Shown: one piece after another, positions 10,790-19,626 of the stretch
Position numbering within the stretch: position 1 is the stretch's first letter
Layout of the letters: the number at the start of each line of letters is the position of its first letter
DNA from: Nitrosomonas sp.
GTDB lineage: Bacteria > Pseudomonadota > Gammaproteobacteria > Burkholderiales > Nitrosomonadaceae
DNA length: 64,000 bases
Reading direction: 5' to 3'
NCBI RefSeq assembly: GCF_019635155.1
Contig: NZ_JAHBZY010000010.1
Coordinates: 49,789-113,788 of the forward strand
Position numbers and translations under genes: made by a program
Notes under the pieces: generated by a model
What the model was told of the DNA's origin: nothing
Databases searched by the model: none
What the model saw: the letters and a program-made list of their open reading frames with translations, nothing else

Positions 10790-11947
10790 ATGTTCGAAAT
10801 CATGAATAACGAAACTCAAGAGGCGGTCATCAAAGTAATCGGCGTTGGTGGGTGCGGAAGCAATGCTGTGGATCATATGATTCAGAACGGCATGCAAGGC
10901 GTTGAGTTTATCAGCATGAATACTGATGCCCAAGCATTGAAAAGTAATAAAGCGCCGACAGTACTGCAATTAGGCACAGGTATTACGAAAGGACTAGGCG
11001 CAGGAGCCAATCCTGAAATTGGACGTGAAGCCGCGTTGGAGGATCGGGATCGCATTGCTGAATTGATTCAAGGCGCTGATATGCTGTTTATTACAGCCGG
11101 TATGGGAGGAGGCACAGGTACCGGGGCTGCGCCTGTTGTTGCGCAAGTGGCCAAGGAAATGGGTATATTGACCGTTGCCGTTGTCAGCAAGCCGTTTGCA
11201 TTTGAAGGAAAACGCTTGATAGCCGCTAAAGCGGGGATGGAAGCGTTGGCGCAGCATGTGGATTCATTGATCGTGATTCCAAACGATAAGCTGATGCTGG
11301 TATTAGGTAATGATATTTCGATGCTTGATGCTTTCAAAGCGGCTAACGATGTGCTTTATGGAGCAGTTGCGGGCATTGCCGAAGTGATTAATTGTCCGGG
11401 CTTGGTGAATGTGGATTTTGCCGATGTTAAAACAGTTATGTCGGAAATGGGGATGGCAATGATGGGTTCTGCGATTGCAATGGGCGTAGATCGTGCTCGT
11501 GTGGCAGCGGAACGTGCGGTTTCAAGCCCGTTGCTCGAAGATATTTCTTTGACTGGAGCGCGAGGAATATTAGTGAATATTACCGCGAGCCAATCACTTA
11601 AAATGCGCGAAGTTCATGAAGTTATGAACACGATTAAAGATCTGTCCGCCGAGGATGCAACGATTATTGTTGGCACAGTCATTGATGAAGACATGGCCGA
11701 TAATCTGCGCGTAACATTGGTTGCTACCGGGCTTGGTAGCGTCGCTAACCAAGGTCAAGGGCAAAGCTCTCCATTGACGGTTGTCCATACTCGTACCGGA
11801 ACCGATGACAGAGATTCAATTTTTTCTACAGAAGAACCTGCCGTCATGCGGACCGGTCGAAGGAATAATGCTACCGTAGCGGCCATGCGCCAATCCGGTG
11901 TCGATCCGATGGATATTCCCGCTTTCTTAAGAAGGCAAGCCGATTAA
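10790..11947 (+). CDS. ftsZ: FtsZ, tubulin-like division GTPase
   Basis: Polymerising GTPase that forms the Z ring. 385 aa. GVGGCGSNAVDHM (residues ~18-30) begins the GTP-binding domain. The tubulin signature GGGTGTGAAPV is near residue 106 and NVDFADVKTVMSEMG holds the T7 synergy-loop aspartate. The C-terminal tail ends with DIPAFLRRQ, the conserved peptide that binds FtsA/ZipA. AAAGGAG is 6-7 nt upstream of the ATG. It is the last gene of the dcw cluster here; lpxC does not follow directly. Confidence 0.98.
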   Translation: MFEIMNNETQEAVIKVIGVGGCGSNAVDHMIQNGMQGVEFISMNTDAQALKSNKAPTVLQLGTGITKGLGAGANPEIGREAALEDRDRIAELIQGADMLFITAGMGGGTGTGAAPVVAQVAKEMGILTVAVVSKPFAFEGKRLIAAKAGMEALAQHVDSLIVIPNDKLMLVLGNDISMLDAFKAANDVLYGAVAGIAEVINCPGLVNVDFADVKTVMSEMGMAMMGSAIAMGVDRARVAAERAVSSPLLEDISLTGARGILVNITASQSLKMREVHEVMNTIKDLSAEDATIIVGTVIDEDMADNLRVTLVATGLGSVANQGQGQSSPLTVVHTRTGTDDRDSIFSTEEPAVMRTGRRNNATVAAMRQSGVDPMDIPAFLRRQAD

Positions 11948-12080
11948 TTGGGTGAATAAAAAATTTATGATCCTACTGGATTTTTCTGGCAGAGTGGGTG
12001 CAGCATAGATCTATATAGAATATAAAAAATATTAATATAAGTTGCTAAATTAATTTCCGTGGTATCCGATATCACCTCGA

Positions 12081-12118
12081 CTTGCGCTCACGAAAAAATG
12101 CGTGCAAGTATTTTTTAA
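12081..12118 (+). terminator. Possible imperfect terminator downstream of ftsZ
   Basis: CTTGC (12081-12085) pairs with GCAAG (12104-12108), with partial further pairing inside, and TATTTTTTAA follows. It is in the right place to end the dcw operon, but the stem is short and interrupted, so this is tentative. The rest of the ftsZ to comEA gap (11948-12180) shows nothing else I can name. Confidence 0.3.
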
Positions 12119-12180
12119 CATGCAGAAACTGACGCGCGTAATTTCGTTCATCAGTATTTGTTTTTGATAAAGGAGATACC

Positions 12181-12471
12181 ATGAAGCAATTATTTATTTT
12201 TGTAACCCTGCTATTTCTGTTTACCGGTACAGCATTCGCGGCAGTCGATCTTAATACGGCGACACAAGCGGAACTGGAAACCTTGCAAGGAATCGGTCCT
12301 GCTAAGGCAAAAGCGATTGTTGAATACCGTGAGAAAAATGGTGTTTTTACTTCGGTAGATGATTTGATCAAGGTTGTCGGTGTAGGACCTGGCATTATCA
12401 AACAAATACGCGATGCGGTTACGGTTACAGCTACAACGGAACAAAGCGCAGAGACTCCTGAGAAGAAGTAG
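12181..12471 (+). CDS. ComEA-like helix-hairpin-helix DNA-binding protein, exported
   Basis: 96 aa. A clear signal peptide (about residues 1-20, hydrophobic core then AFA) is followed by VDLNTATQAELETLQGIG and a second GVGPGIIKQI. This is the paired helix-hairpin-helix fold of ComEA, the periplasmic double-strand DNA receptor of natural transformation. In many betaproteobacteria such short ComEA proteins are stand-alone genes, so a role in DNA uptake is inference. The RBS AAAGGAG precedes the ATG. It is followed at once by a strong terminator, so it looks monocistronic. Confidence 0.85.
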   Translation: MKQLFIFVTLLFLFTGTAFAAVDLNTATQAELETLQGIGPAKAKAIVEYREKNGVFTSVDDLIKVVGVGPGIIKQIRDAVTVTATTEQSAETPEKK

Positions 12472-12493
12472 CGGTTTTGATATAATAAATCAG

Positions 12494-12527
12494 AACCCCC
12501 TCTGGCATCGTTCAGAGGGGGTTTTTT
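12494..12527 (+). terminator. Rho-independent terminator after comEA-like gene
   Basis: Perfect 11-bp stem AACCCCCTCTG / CAGAGGGGGTT (12494-12504 with 12513-12523), an 8-nt loop, then TTTTTT. It separates the ComEA-like gene from cysM. Confidence 0.93.
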
Positions 12528-12598
12528 ATTGGGGCAAAAAATGAAGCAATGCACAATCCGGGAAAGTTTCTTAAACATCAGTGATAGATCTGGCACCT

Positions 12599-13489
12599 AT
12601 GCATAAAACGATTGAGTATTTTGTTGGGAATACCCCTTTAGTCAGGTTGAAGCAGCTTCCCGGAGCAACGAGCAATGTAGTGCTTGCTAAACTTGAAGGA
12701 AACAATCCCGCAGGGTCGGTAAAAGACCGTCCGGCATTGTCGATGATTTCCCATGCGCAGCAACGCGGGTTAATTCGACCGGGCGCAACCCTGATTGAAG
12801 CGACCAGTGGAAATACCGGAATTGCACTGGCAATGGCTGCGGCGATGATGGGTTACCGAATGGTGCTCGTCATGCCGGAGAATCTCAGCATCGAAAGGCG
12901 GCAATCAATGAGCGCCTATGGCGCAAAGATCATTTTGACGCCTAGATCGGGAGGAATGGAACAAGCACGCGATCTGGCGGAAAAAATGCGCGACGAAGGA
13001 CAGGGATTTATTCTCGATCAATTCGCCAACCCCGATAATCCATTGGCCCATTATCAAGGGACGGCCCCGGAAATTTGGCGGGATACGAATGGAACCATCA
13101 CGCATTTTGTGAGCAGTATGGGGACGACCGGAACTATCATGGGATGCTCAAAGTTTTTCAAAGAGCAATCAAAACCAGTCAGAGTGATCGGCGTACAGCC
13201 GGAAGAAGGCGCGCAGATTCCAGGGATACGAAAATGGTCACCGGCCTATTTACCCAAAATTTTTGATGCATCACGCGTTGATGAAATGGTTTACGTATCG
13301 CAGCAAGAAGCGGAAGAGACGACACGCCGTTTAGCGAGAGAAGAAGGGATTTTTGCAGGCATATCATCGGGCGGGGCATTAGCTGCCGCGTTGCGCGTAT
13401 CCGCACAAGTAGAGAATGCGGTGATTGTATTCATTGCTTGCGATCGTGGCGATCGCTATTTGTCGACCGGAGTTTTCGCATCGGAATGA
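12599..13489 (+). CDS. cysM: CysM, cysteine synthase B
   Basis: PLP-dependent O-acetylserine sulfhydrylase, the last step of cysteine synthesis. From the ATG at 12599 it is 296 aa; a GTG at 12581 would add six residues. The N-terminal VGNTPLVRL is followed by the PLP-lysine motif EGNNPAGSVKDRPA (lysine at ~residue 42) and the phosphate-binding EATSGNTGIALA. SMGTTGTIMG and GISSGGALAA are near the C-terminus. The asparagine-binding loop and NNPAGSVKDR favour CysM over CysK. Confidence 0.93.
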   Translation: MHKTIEYFVGNTPLVRLKQLPGATSNVVLAKLEGNNPAGSVKDRPALSMISHAQQRGLIRPGATLIEATSGNTGIALAMAAAMMGYRMVLVMPENLSIERRQSMSAYGAKIILTPRSGGMEQARDLAEKMRDEGQGFILDQFANPDNPLAHYQGTAPEIWRDTNGTITHFVSSMGTTGTIMGCSKFFKEQSKPVRVIGVQPEEGAQIPGIRKWSPAYLPKIFDASRVDEMVYVSQQEAEETTRRLAREEGIFAGISSGGALAAALRVSAQVENAVIVFIACDRGDRYLSTGVFASE

Positions 13490-13524
13490 AGCGGTCGGTT
13501 CAAAGTATCTATGGATTGAGTGTG

Positions 13525-13935
13525 ATGTCCACGATAGATTTTTCATTTCCAGTTCGTGTCTATTATCAAGATACGGATGCGGGCGGGGTTGTTTACCATA
13601 CCTGCTATCTGAATTTTATGGAGCGTGCGCGTTATGAATGGCTGCGGGCGCTTGGGTTTAATGTGAATTCATTGGCCGCGGTTCACAAAACGTTGTTTAT
13701 GGTGCGGTCGATTGAAGTTGTGTATTTGAAACCGGCTGCGTTGGATGATTTGTTGAGTGTGACAGTGGCGGTTATCGAAATAGGTAGAAGTCGTATTACG
13801 TTATTGCAAGAAATAACTTGCAATCATGTCAAGTTGGTGAGCGCCACAGTACAAGTGGTATGTGTCGGTGCAGAAACACTCAAACCTGTGAGCATTCCTG
13901 CACTATTACGTGAAAAAATTAGGAATTCCGCATGA
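13525..13935 (+). CDS. ybgC: YbgC, Tol-Pal-associated acyl-CoA thioesterase
   Basis: Hot-dog-fold acyl-CoA thioesterase encoded at the head of tol-pal operons. The frame is open back into cysM, but the ATG at 13525 (MSTIDFSFPV) gives 136 aa, the normal family length. The active-site motif YYQDTDAGGVVYHTCYLNFMER is at residues ~12-33 (aspartate of QDTDAGG) and REWL-type helix residues follow. The stop overlaps the tolQ start by 4 nt, confirming operon membership. Confidence 0.93.
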   Translation: MSTIDFSFPVRVYYQDTDAGGVVYHTCYLNFMERARYEWLRALGFNVNSLAAVHKTLFMVRSIEVVYLKPAALDDLLSVTVAVIEIGRSRITLLQEITCNHVKLVSATVQVVCVGAETLKPVSIPALLREKIRNSA

Positions 13936-14612
13936 GTACAACAGTTACACAAGATATGTCATTTCTGCATCTGATCACTAGCGCCAGTCTGCTGGTACAA
14001 CTGGTGATGCTGATTTTGGTAATGATTTCATTTTTTTCATGGTGGTATATTTTTAGAAAGCTGTTTGTCATCCGCAGTGAAATAAAGAAAACCGATGATT
14101 TTGAAGATATCTTTTGGCGTGGCGTCGATTTAAATGCCTTTCATCAACGAATCACTAGTTCGCGTTATCAATCAGGCTGTCTGGAGCGCATTTTTGCAGC
14201 CGGTTTCGGAGAGTTTACCAAGCACCCGAGTGGCTCCGATCTGGAAGCGGTCATGGAGAGTACGCGCAGAGCCATGCGTGCGACTTATCAGCGCGAGATG
14301 GATTATCTGGAATCACATTTATCATTTCTGGCTACCGTGGGATCCGTCAGTCCCTATATTGGTTTGTTGGGTACCGTATGGGGGATCATGAATTCATTTC
14401 GTAGTTTGTCGAGTGTAACCCAGGCAACGATCGCGCATGTTGCACCAGGTATTGCAGAAGCTCTGATCGCAACGGCCATGGGTCTTTTCGCGGCCATCCC
14501 CGCAGTGGTTGCTTATAATCGCTATGCCAGCAGCACCGATCAATTGGCGACACGGTTTGAAAGCTTTATGGAAGAACTATCCAATGTATTGCAACGGCGA
14601 GCAGCCGAATAA
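13932..14612 (+). CDS. tolQ: TolQ, Tol-Pal motor subunit
   Basis: Inner-membrane proton-channel subunit (MotA/TolQ/ExbB family) that energises TolA during outer-membrane constriction. 226 aa. Three membrane segments lie at about residues 15-38, 133-160 and 168-195. The conserved SVSPYIGLLGTVWGIM segment and GIAEALIATAMGLFAAIPAV are visible. The overlap with ybgC and 18-nt spacing to tolR fit the canonical ybgC-tolQRAB-pal order. Confidence 0.97.
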   Translation: MSTTVTQDMSFLHLITSASLLVQLVMLILVMISFFSWWYIFRKLFVIRSEIKKTDDFEDIFWRGVDLNAFHQRITSSRYQSGCLERIFAAGFGEFTKHPSGSDLEAVMESTRRAMRATYQREMDYLESHLSFLATVGSVSPYIGLLGTVWGIMNSFRSLSSVTQATIAHVAPGIAEALIATAMGLFAAIPAVVAYNRYASSTDQLATRFESFMEELSNVLQRRAAE

Positions 14613-14630
14613 CAGGATTGAGAGTAAATT

Positions 14631-15044
14631 ATGACACGTCGAGCCAAGCATAGATTAATGAATGAGATCAATGTGGTTCCTTACATTGACGTGATGCTGG
14701 TGTTGCTGATTATTTTCATGGTAACCGCGCCTATGATTAATCATGGGCAAATTGAATTGCCTCAGATCGGCAAGTCGCTGGCGACACCGGCGGCTCCACT
14801 GGAGGTAATCATCAAAGCGGATGGCAGTCTCACGTTACGTGATCGCGCAGTATCCGCGGTGGAACAGAAAGTCAATCGAGTGCAATTAATCAATGCGATT
14901 AAACAAAAACAAGCACAAAATGCCGAGCAGCCGGTTGTGATTGCGGCGGATAAAAACGTGCGCTATGAAGAAGTCATGATCGTGATGGATATTTTGCAGC
15001 AAAATCAAGTGTCAAAAGTGGGTTTGCTGGCACAACAAAAATAA
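14631..15044 (+). CDS. tolR: TolR, Tol-Pal motor subunit
   Basis: ExbD/TolR-family protein, 137 aa. The N-terminal cytoplasmic stretch INVVPYIDVMLVLLIIFMV contains the essential membrane aspartate (near residue 22). The periplasmic domain carries KADG and VVIAADKNVRYEEVM. Works with TolQ to transmit proton motive force to TolA. Confidence 0.97.
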   Translation: MTRRAKHRLMNEINVVPYIDVMLVLLIIFMVTAPMINHGQIELPQIGKSLATPAAPLEVIIKADGSLTLRDRAVSAVEQKVNRVQLINAIKQKQAQNAEQPVVIAADKNVRYEEVMIVMDILQQNQVSKVGLLAQQK

Positions 15045-15054
15045 ATAATTGGTA

Positions 15055-16077
15055 ATGAATGTGAGTGTGCAAAGGAATCATCCCCATGAGGAGCCAAAGT
15101 CGCTAACGGCGGGCATGTTGGCGGGGTTGGTTCATTTACTATTTGTCGCGTTATTGGTTTTCGGTTTGCATTGGAAGGATCATCCGCCGGAAGGAATGGT
15201 GGTCGATATTTGGACGGAATTGCCTAAGCCTATTCAAGAGCCGGTAAAAGCGCCACCGCCATCTCCACCAAAACAGCCGGAACCGCAGCCCACCCCGCCA
15301 AAGCCTGAATCGCCTAAACCGGAACCGACTAAGCCCGAGCCTCCGAAACCGGAACCGGTTAAAGCGGAGCCGCCGAAACCGTTACCGCAGAAAGCCGCGG
15401 TGACACCACCGGTCAAGAAACCGGATATTGCGATGAAGCAGAAGCCGGATCCGGAAGAACAGAAGAAAAAAGAACAAGAAAAAATTAAAGAGCAGGAACG
15501 CCTAAAGGAAATCGAGAAACAGAAAGAGCTCGAGAAGAAGAAAGAGCAAGAGAAACAGAAAGAATTGGAGAAGCAAAAAGAATTAGCAAAACAAAAAGAG
15601 CTGGAGAAACAGAAGGAAATAGAGAAACAGCGGGAGCTTGAAAAACAAAAGGAACTCGCACGTCAGAAAGAGTTGCAACTGCAGAAAGAAAGAGAACAAA
15701 CCGCGCAGCGGCAACGGGAGCAGGAGGTCAAAGCACAACGGGAAGCCGAAGCGCAACGCGCTGCGCAGCAAGCGGCAGCCAGGAATCAGGTTACTAATGA
15801 AATTTCAAAATATAAGGCGTTGATTCTTGCCAAGATCAAAAGCAGAATCGTGATGCCGCCGGATTTACCCGGCAATCCTGTGGTTGAGTTCAACGTCACG
15901 TTGCTACCGGGAGGAGACATTCTGGACGTGCGGCTTAGCAAGAGCAGCGGGCATGCAGTTTTTGATAGTGCGGTGGAGCGCGCAATTCATTTGTCAAAAC
16001 CGCTGCCATTGCCGCCGGATCCGGCATTATTTAACGAATTCCGCAATCTGAATATTACGGTGCATTATCGTGAATGA
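15055..16077 (+). CDS. tolA: TolA, trans-envelope Tol-Pal protein
   Basis: Single-pass inner-membrane protein reaching through the periplasm to Pal/TolB. From the ATG at 15055 it is 340 aa (a TTG at 15049 is an alternative). One membrane segment is at about residues 22-40. Next comes a proline-rich PKPEP-type stretch (~60-120), then a long Lys/Glu/Gln region (~130-245) with a strikingly regular six-residue beat (EKQKEL, AKQKEL, EKQKEI). The C-terminal TolA/TonB-like domain ends in VHYRE. The N-terminal Ser-His anchor common in TonB/TolA is not obvious by eye. Confidence 0.92.
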   Translation: MNVSVQRNHPHEEPKSLTAGMLAGLVHLLFVALLVFGLHWKDHPPEGMVVDIWTELPKPIQEPVKAPPPSPPKQPEPQPTPPKPESPKPEPTKPEPPKPEPVKAEPPKPLPQKAAVTPPVKKPDIAMKQKPDPEEQKKKEQEKIKEQERLKEIEKQKELEKKKEQEKQKELEKQKELAKQKELEKQKEIEKQRELEKQKELARQKELQLQKEREQTAQRQREQEVKAQREAEAQRAAQQAAARNQVTNEISKYKALILAKIKSRIVMPPDLPGNPVVEFNVTLLPGGDILDVRLSKSSGHAVFDSAVERAIHLSKPLPLPPDPALFNEFRNLNITVHYRE

Positions 16078-16078
16078 T

Positions 16079-16087
16079 TGCTATAAT
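16079..16087 (+). promoter_or_regulatory. Possible extended -10 promoter before tolB
   Basis: TGCTATAAT (TG-N-TATAAT, an extended -10) sits in the short gap between tolA and tolB. No good -35 is present at 16-18 nt. It could give tolB-pal-cpoB an internal promoter, as is known for Tol-Pal operons elsewhere; this is inference. Confidence 0.45.
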
Positions 16088-16125
16088 CCATCGGTAATTA
16101 TCGCTTTATTAATCATTTAATCGCT

Positions 16126-17424
16126 ATGTCAAATTATCGTTTCAAATCACTTCGTGGCGTCTGGATGTTTTTTTTCTGGCTAATCTCGACGCCCTCATTC
16201 GCACAACTGAACATTGAGATTTTCGGTGGCGGCGCTTCGCGAATTCCGGTCGCAATTGTGCCTTTCGCCGAGGAAAACGCGCTGCCGCAAAACCTCACGC
16301 CGGTTATTAGTGCCGACTTGCAGCGCACCGGGTTGTTCCGGCTGATCGATCCGGCCGGATCGTCTCCCCACGCGCCGGTGGAAGTGGTTTATTCCGATTG
16401 GGCCAATCGGGGCGCCAACGCGCTGGTTATCGGGCGAGTGGCGCAATTGCCCGGTGGTCAGGTGGAAATTCAGTTCCGCGTGATGGATGTTGCCAAGAAA
16501 TCGCAGTTGACCGGCCTGGCTCTCACGGTGCCGACAACGCAATTGCGCGCAGCAGCGCATCGCATCGCGGATGTCATTTATGAAGCATTAACCGGTGATG
16601 TCGGGGTGTTCAGCACCCGCATCGCTTATGTGTTGAAGCGCGGAGAAAGATACGCATTGCAAGTTGCCGATTCGGATGGTTATAACGCGCAATCGATTAT
16701 CGAATACACGGAACCTATTATCTCTCCGGCCTGGTCGCCCGATGGCAGTCAGTTGGCGTATGTTTCCTTTGAAAACAAAAAACCGGTTGTCTATGTGCAG
16801 ACATTGACGACGCGCGAGCGCAGGGCGGTCGCCAGTTTTAAAGGCAGTAACAGCGCGCCGGCTTGGTCACCGGACGGTAAAAGACTTGCCGTGGTTCTGA
16901 CCAATCAAGGGGGTTCGCAAATTTTCCTGGTCAATGTCGATGGCAGCGGTTTGCAGCGGTTGAGTAGAAGTTCGGGGATCGATACCGAACCTAATTTTTC
17001 TCCGGACGGCCGGTACATTCTCTTTACTTCCGATCGTGGCGGCAGTCCGCAAATTTACCGCATGGCGGTGACGAGTTCGGAATCCGGTAATGCCGAACGG
17101 ATGACTTTTGAAGGCAACTACAATGTTAGTCCCGACTATAGCCAGGATGGCAAAAGTTTTACGTTTATCCACCGGCATAATAATCAGTTCAATGTGGCGG
17201 TACAGGAAATTGGTTCCCGTCAAGTTCAGATACTGACTAATTCCCGGTTTGATGAGTCACCCAGCTTCGCGCCGAATGGCAGGATGATTCTGTATGCGAC
17301 CGAGATAAACGGGCATGGTATATTATCGGCGGTTTCCAGAGATGGGCAAACTAGGCAGCATCTAACCGTTCAATCGGGCGATATCCGGGAGCCGGCTTGG
17401 GGTCCTTTACCGAAGTGGAAGTAA
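16126..17424 (+). CDS. tolB: TolB, periplasmic Tol-Pal beta-propeller protein
   Basis: 432 aa. A signal peptide is present (residues ~1-26, ending PSFA). Then come the TolB N-terminal domain (IEIFGGGASRIPVAIVPF) and a six-bladed propeller recognised by repeated SPAWSPDGSQLAYVS, APAWSPDGKRLAV, EPNFSPDGRYILFTSD and SFAPNGRMILYAT blade motifs. It ends with the conserved REPAWGP. Binds Pal and the TolA C-terminal domain. It lies 48 nt after tolA. Confidence 0.97.
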   Translation: MSNYRFKSLRGVWMFFFWLISTPSFAQLNIEIFGGGASRIPVAIVPFAEENALPQNLTPVISADLQRTGLFRLIDPAGSSPHAPVEVVYSDWANRGANALVIGRVAQLPGGQVEIQFRVMDVAKKSQLTGLALTVPTTQLRAAAHRIADVIYEALTGDVGVFSTRIAYVLKRGERYALQVADSDGYNAQSIIEYTEPIISPAWSPDGSQLAYVSFENKKPVVYVQTLTTRERRAVASFKGSNSAPAWSPDGKRLAVVLTNQGGSQIFLVNVDGSGLQRLSRSSGIDTEPNFSPDGRYILFTSDRGGSPQIYRMAVTSSESGNAERMTFEGNYNVSPDYSQDGKSFTFIHRHNNQFNVAVQEIGSRQVQILTNSRFDESPSFAPNGRMILYATEINGHGILSAVSRDGQTRQHLTVQSGDIREPAWGPLPKWK

Positions 17425-17450
17425 TATTTTATTAACAACAGGAGAGTTTT

Positions 17451-17972
17451 ATGAAAAAAGCATTAGGAATCGCATTGGTTGCGCTGTTAGCAGGGTGTGC
17501 GAGTCAAACAACGCAACCGGATGAGGAATTAAGCGCGGATTCCGGGTATGGCAGCGGGATGAGCGGTAGCGAATTGATGGGATCGGGATCCGGCAGGCCG
17601 AGTTATTTCAGTCAGCTGAATGATCCCAACAGTATTTTGTCGCAACGCAGCGTTTATTATGACTATGACAGTTATACCGTCAAAGGGGAATACCGGGATT
17701 TGGTGTTGTCGCATGCGAGATTCCTGCGCGATAATCCTGATGCCAATGTCATCCTGCAAGGCAATACCGATGACCGTGGTAGCCGCGAATACAATCTGGC
17801 GCTCGGTCAACGTCGTGCGGATGGTGTGAGAAACATGATGACATTGGCGGGTGCTAGAGACGCTCAAATTGAGTCCGTTAGCCTCGGAGAAGAAAAACCT
17901 CGTGCACTCGGTAATAGCGAAGCGGCTTGGAGTCAGAATCGTCGTACCGATATTCTCTACCGGGGTGAATAA
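17451..17972 (+). CDS. pal: Pal, peptidoglycan-associated lipoprotein
   Basis: 173 aa. A lipoprotein signal with lipobox LLAGC (Cys at residue ~16) is followed by a Gly/Ser-rich linker and an OmpA-like peptidoglycan-binding domain. That domain includes VYYDYDSYTVKGEYRD, the diaminopimelate-binding region LQGNTDDRGSREYNLALGQRR, and SLGEEKPRALGNSEAAWSQNRRTDI near the end. Outer-membrane anchor of the Tol-Pal machine. RBS AGGAGAG precedes the ATG. Confidence 0.97.
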   Translation: MKKALGIALVALLAGCASQTTQPDEELSADSGYGSGMSGSELMGSGSGRPSYFSQLNDPNSILSQRSVYYDYDSYTVKGEYRDLVLSHARFLRDNPDANVILQGNTDDRGSREYNLALGQRRADGVRNMMTLAGARDAQIESVSLGEEKPRALGNSEAAWSQNRRTDILYRGE

Positions 17973-17974
17973 CA

Positions 17975-18877
17975 ATGCTGATGCGCGCTTTACTTCTCGC
18001 GTTATTATTAAGCAGTCATGCAGCGTATGCATCATTGTTTGGTGATAACGAAGCACGTGAACAGATCGATGCGCTGCGCAAACAGGTCAGTGAAATGGGA
18101 GCGCGTATCGCCAAGATGGAGCAGGCGCTCAATAGTCAAGCCTTGCTTGAACTTTATGCGCAAGTTGAAACGCTCAATCAGGAGCTGGGAAAACTGAATG
18201 GCCAGATCGAAATGCTCAGTAATGACAACGGTTTGCTGCAGAAACGCCAGCGCGATTTTTATATCGATTTGGACAATCGTTTGCGCCAAATTGAACAGCC
18301 TTCCGGAAAGCCGCGTTCATCAATATCCGACCGACCGGAAATCCAAGCTGAAAACCATGCTGCAGTTGCACCGTCGGTTTTGGAACAAACAACGGCACCT
18401 GCAGCAGGTGCCGTTGCTGCGGAATTGGTGCATGAGGAAGCCGAATCAGCCGCGGTCGCTGATTCAACGAGTGTCTCGACGGATGAACTGATGCCCGCGG
18501 GTCCTACGGAGAATAGTGTTTATCAAGCAGCTTATGATCGATTTAAAGGCGGTGAATTTACCGATGCCATCGTGCAATTCGAGAACTTTATGCAAAGTTA
18601 TCCGCATTCCAACCTGGCGCCCGCAGCCGCTTATTGGATCGGTAATGCGCACTATGCGCTACGCGATTACCAGCTTGCGATCACCGCACAGCAAAAATTG
18701 ATCGCGCAGTATCCGGATAGCAACAAGGTGCCGGATGCTTTGTTGAATATCGCTTCCAGTCAAAATGGAATGGGCGATAGCAAGGCGAGCCGGCAAACGC
18801 TGGAAAACATCCTGACCAAATTTCCTCATAGCGAAGCTGGTAAGAAAGCCAAACAACGTTTGGCTAACCTCAAGTAG
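17975..18877 (+). CDS. cpoB: CpoB (YbgF), Tol-Pal-coordinating periplasmic protein
   Basis: 300 aa. A signal peptide (residues ~1-19, ending AYA) is followed by a coiled-coil region (~25-105, heptad-like EQIDALRKQVSEMGARI), a low-complexity Ala/Glu linker, and C-terminal TPR-like repeats beginning YQAAYDRFKGGEFTDAI. This is the trimerisation plus TPR layout of CpoB, which coordinates PBP1B and Tol-Pal at septation. It starts 2 nt after the pal stop. Confidence 0.94.
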   Translation: MLMRALLLALLLSSHAAYASLFGDNEAREQIDALRKQVSEMGARIAKMEQALNSQALLELYAQVETLNQELGKLNGQIEMLSNDNGLLQKRQRDFYIDLDNRLRQIEQPSGKPRSSISDRPEIQAENHAAVAPSVLEQTTAPAAGAVAAELVHEEAESAAVADSTSVSTDELMPAGPTENSVYQAAYDRFKGGEFTDAIVQFENFMQSYPHSNLAPAAAYWIGNAHYALRDYQLAITAQQKLIAQYPDSNKVPDALLNIASSQNGMGDSKASRQTLENILTKFPHSEAGKKAKQRLANLK

Positions 18878-18969
18878 TTTCAATACTGCAGCAACCAGCC
18901 ACAAAGGTCATTTGCTGTAGCCGTCACAACGTAGTACAGTCCGCTTTTTCCTTTAATTGATAGAATCGT

Positions 18970-19626
18970 ATGCAAGCGTTAGAGGCAACAACCTTGCGCA
19001 TTACCGAGATTTTCTTTTCGTTACAAGGCGAAACCAGCCGGGTAGGGTTGCCGACGGTATTTGTGCGCCTCACCGGTTGTCCATTGCGTTGCGGTTATTG
19101 CGATACCGCGTATGCCTTTACCGGCGGTGAGACCCTGTCAATCAGCGCGATCTTGCAGCAAGTCGCGTGCTATCAAACTCCGTATGTGACCGTGACCGGC
19201 GGAGAGCCGTTGGCGCAGAAAGCATGCTTGCTGTTGTTGGCGGCGCTGTGCGATGCGCATTATTCGGTATCGCTTGAAACCAGCGGTGCGCTGGATTTAT
19301 CGCAGGTGGACGAGCGTGTATCGAAGATCATGGATATCAAAACACCCGGATCGGGTGAAGTATCCAAGAATAATTGGAATAACCTTGATTACTTGACATC
19401 GCGTGACGAACTCAAATTTGTGCTTTGCGACGAGACCGATTACCGCTGGGTCTGCGATGTAATTCACGACAAGCGATTATCGCAACGTTGCCCGGTGTTA
19501 TTGTCACCGGTGCATGGTCAACTGAATCCGGCAACATTGGCCGAGTGGGTTTTGCGTGATCAATTGCCGGTGCGAATGCAATTGCAATTGCACAAACTAC
19601 TATGGAGCGAGGGGCCGGGCCGATGA
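18970..19626 (+). CDS. queE: QueE, 7-carboxy-7-deazaguanine synthase
   Basis: Radical-SAM enzyme of queuosine precursor synthesis (CPH4 to CDG). 218 aa. [25 protein letters not shown] leads into the cluster motif C-PLR-C-GY-C at about residues 36-42, a CxxxCxxC arrangement. VTGGEP follows. The stop overlaps the queC start by 4 nt. queE-queC directly after cpoB is the usual order in many beta- and gammaproteobacteria. The 92-nt upstream gap holds a 6-bp stem CAGCAA/TTGCTG (18889-18917) with no clear role. Confidence 0.95.
   Translation: MQALEATTLRITEIFFSLQGETSRVGLPTVFVRLTGCPLRCGYCDTAYAFTGGETLSISAILQQVACYQTPYVTVTGGEPLAQKACLLLLAALCDAHYSVSLETSGALDLSQVDERVSKIMDIKTPGSGEVSKNNWNNLDYLTSRDELKFVLCDETDYRWVCDVIHDKRLSQRCPVLLSPVHGQLNPATLAEWVLRDQLPVRMQLQLHKLLWSEGPGR

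Noticed and set aside
18878-18969. Possible preQ1 riboswitch upstream of queE
   Set aside because: Only a 6-bp stem (CAGCAA/TTGCTG) is visible; the characteristic A-rich pseudoknot tail is missing.
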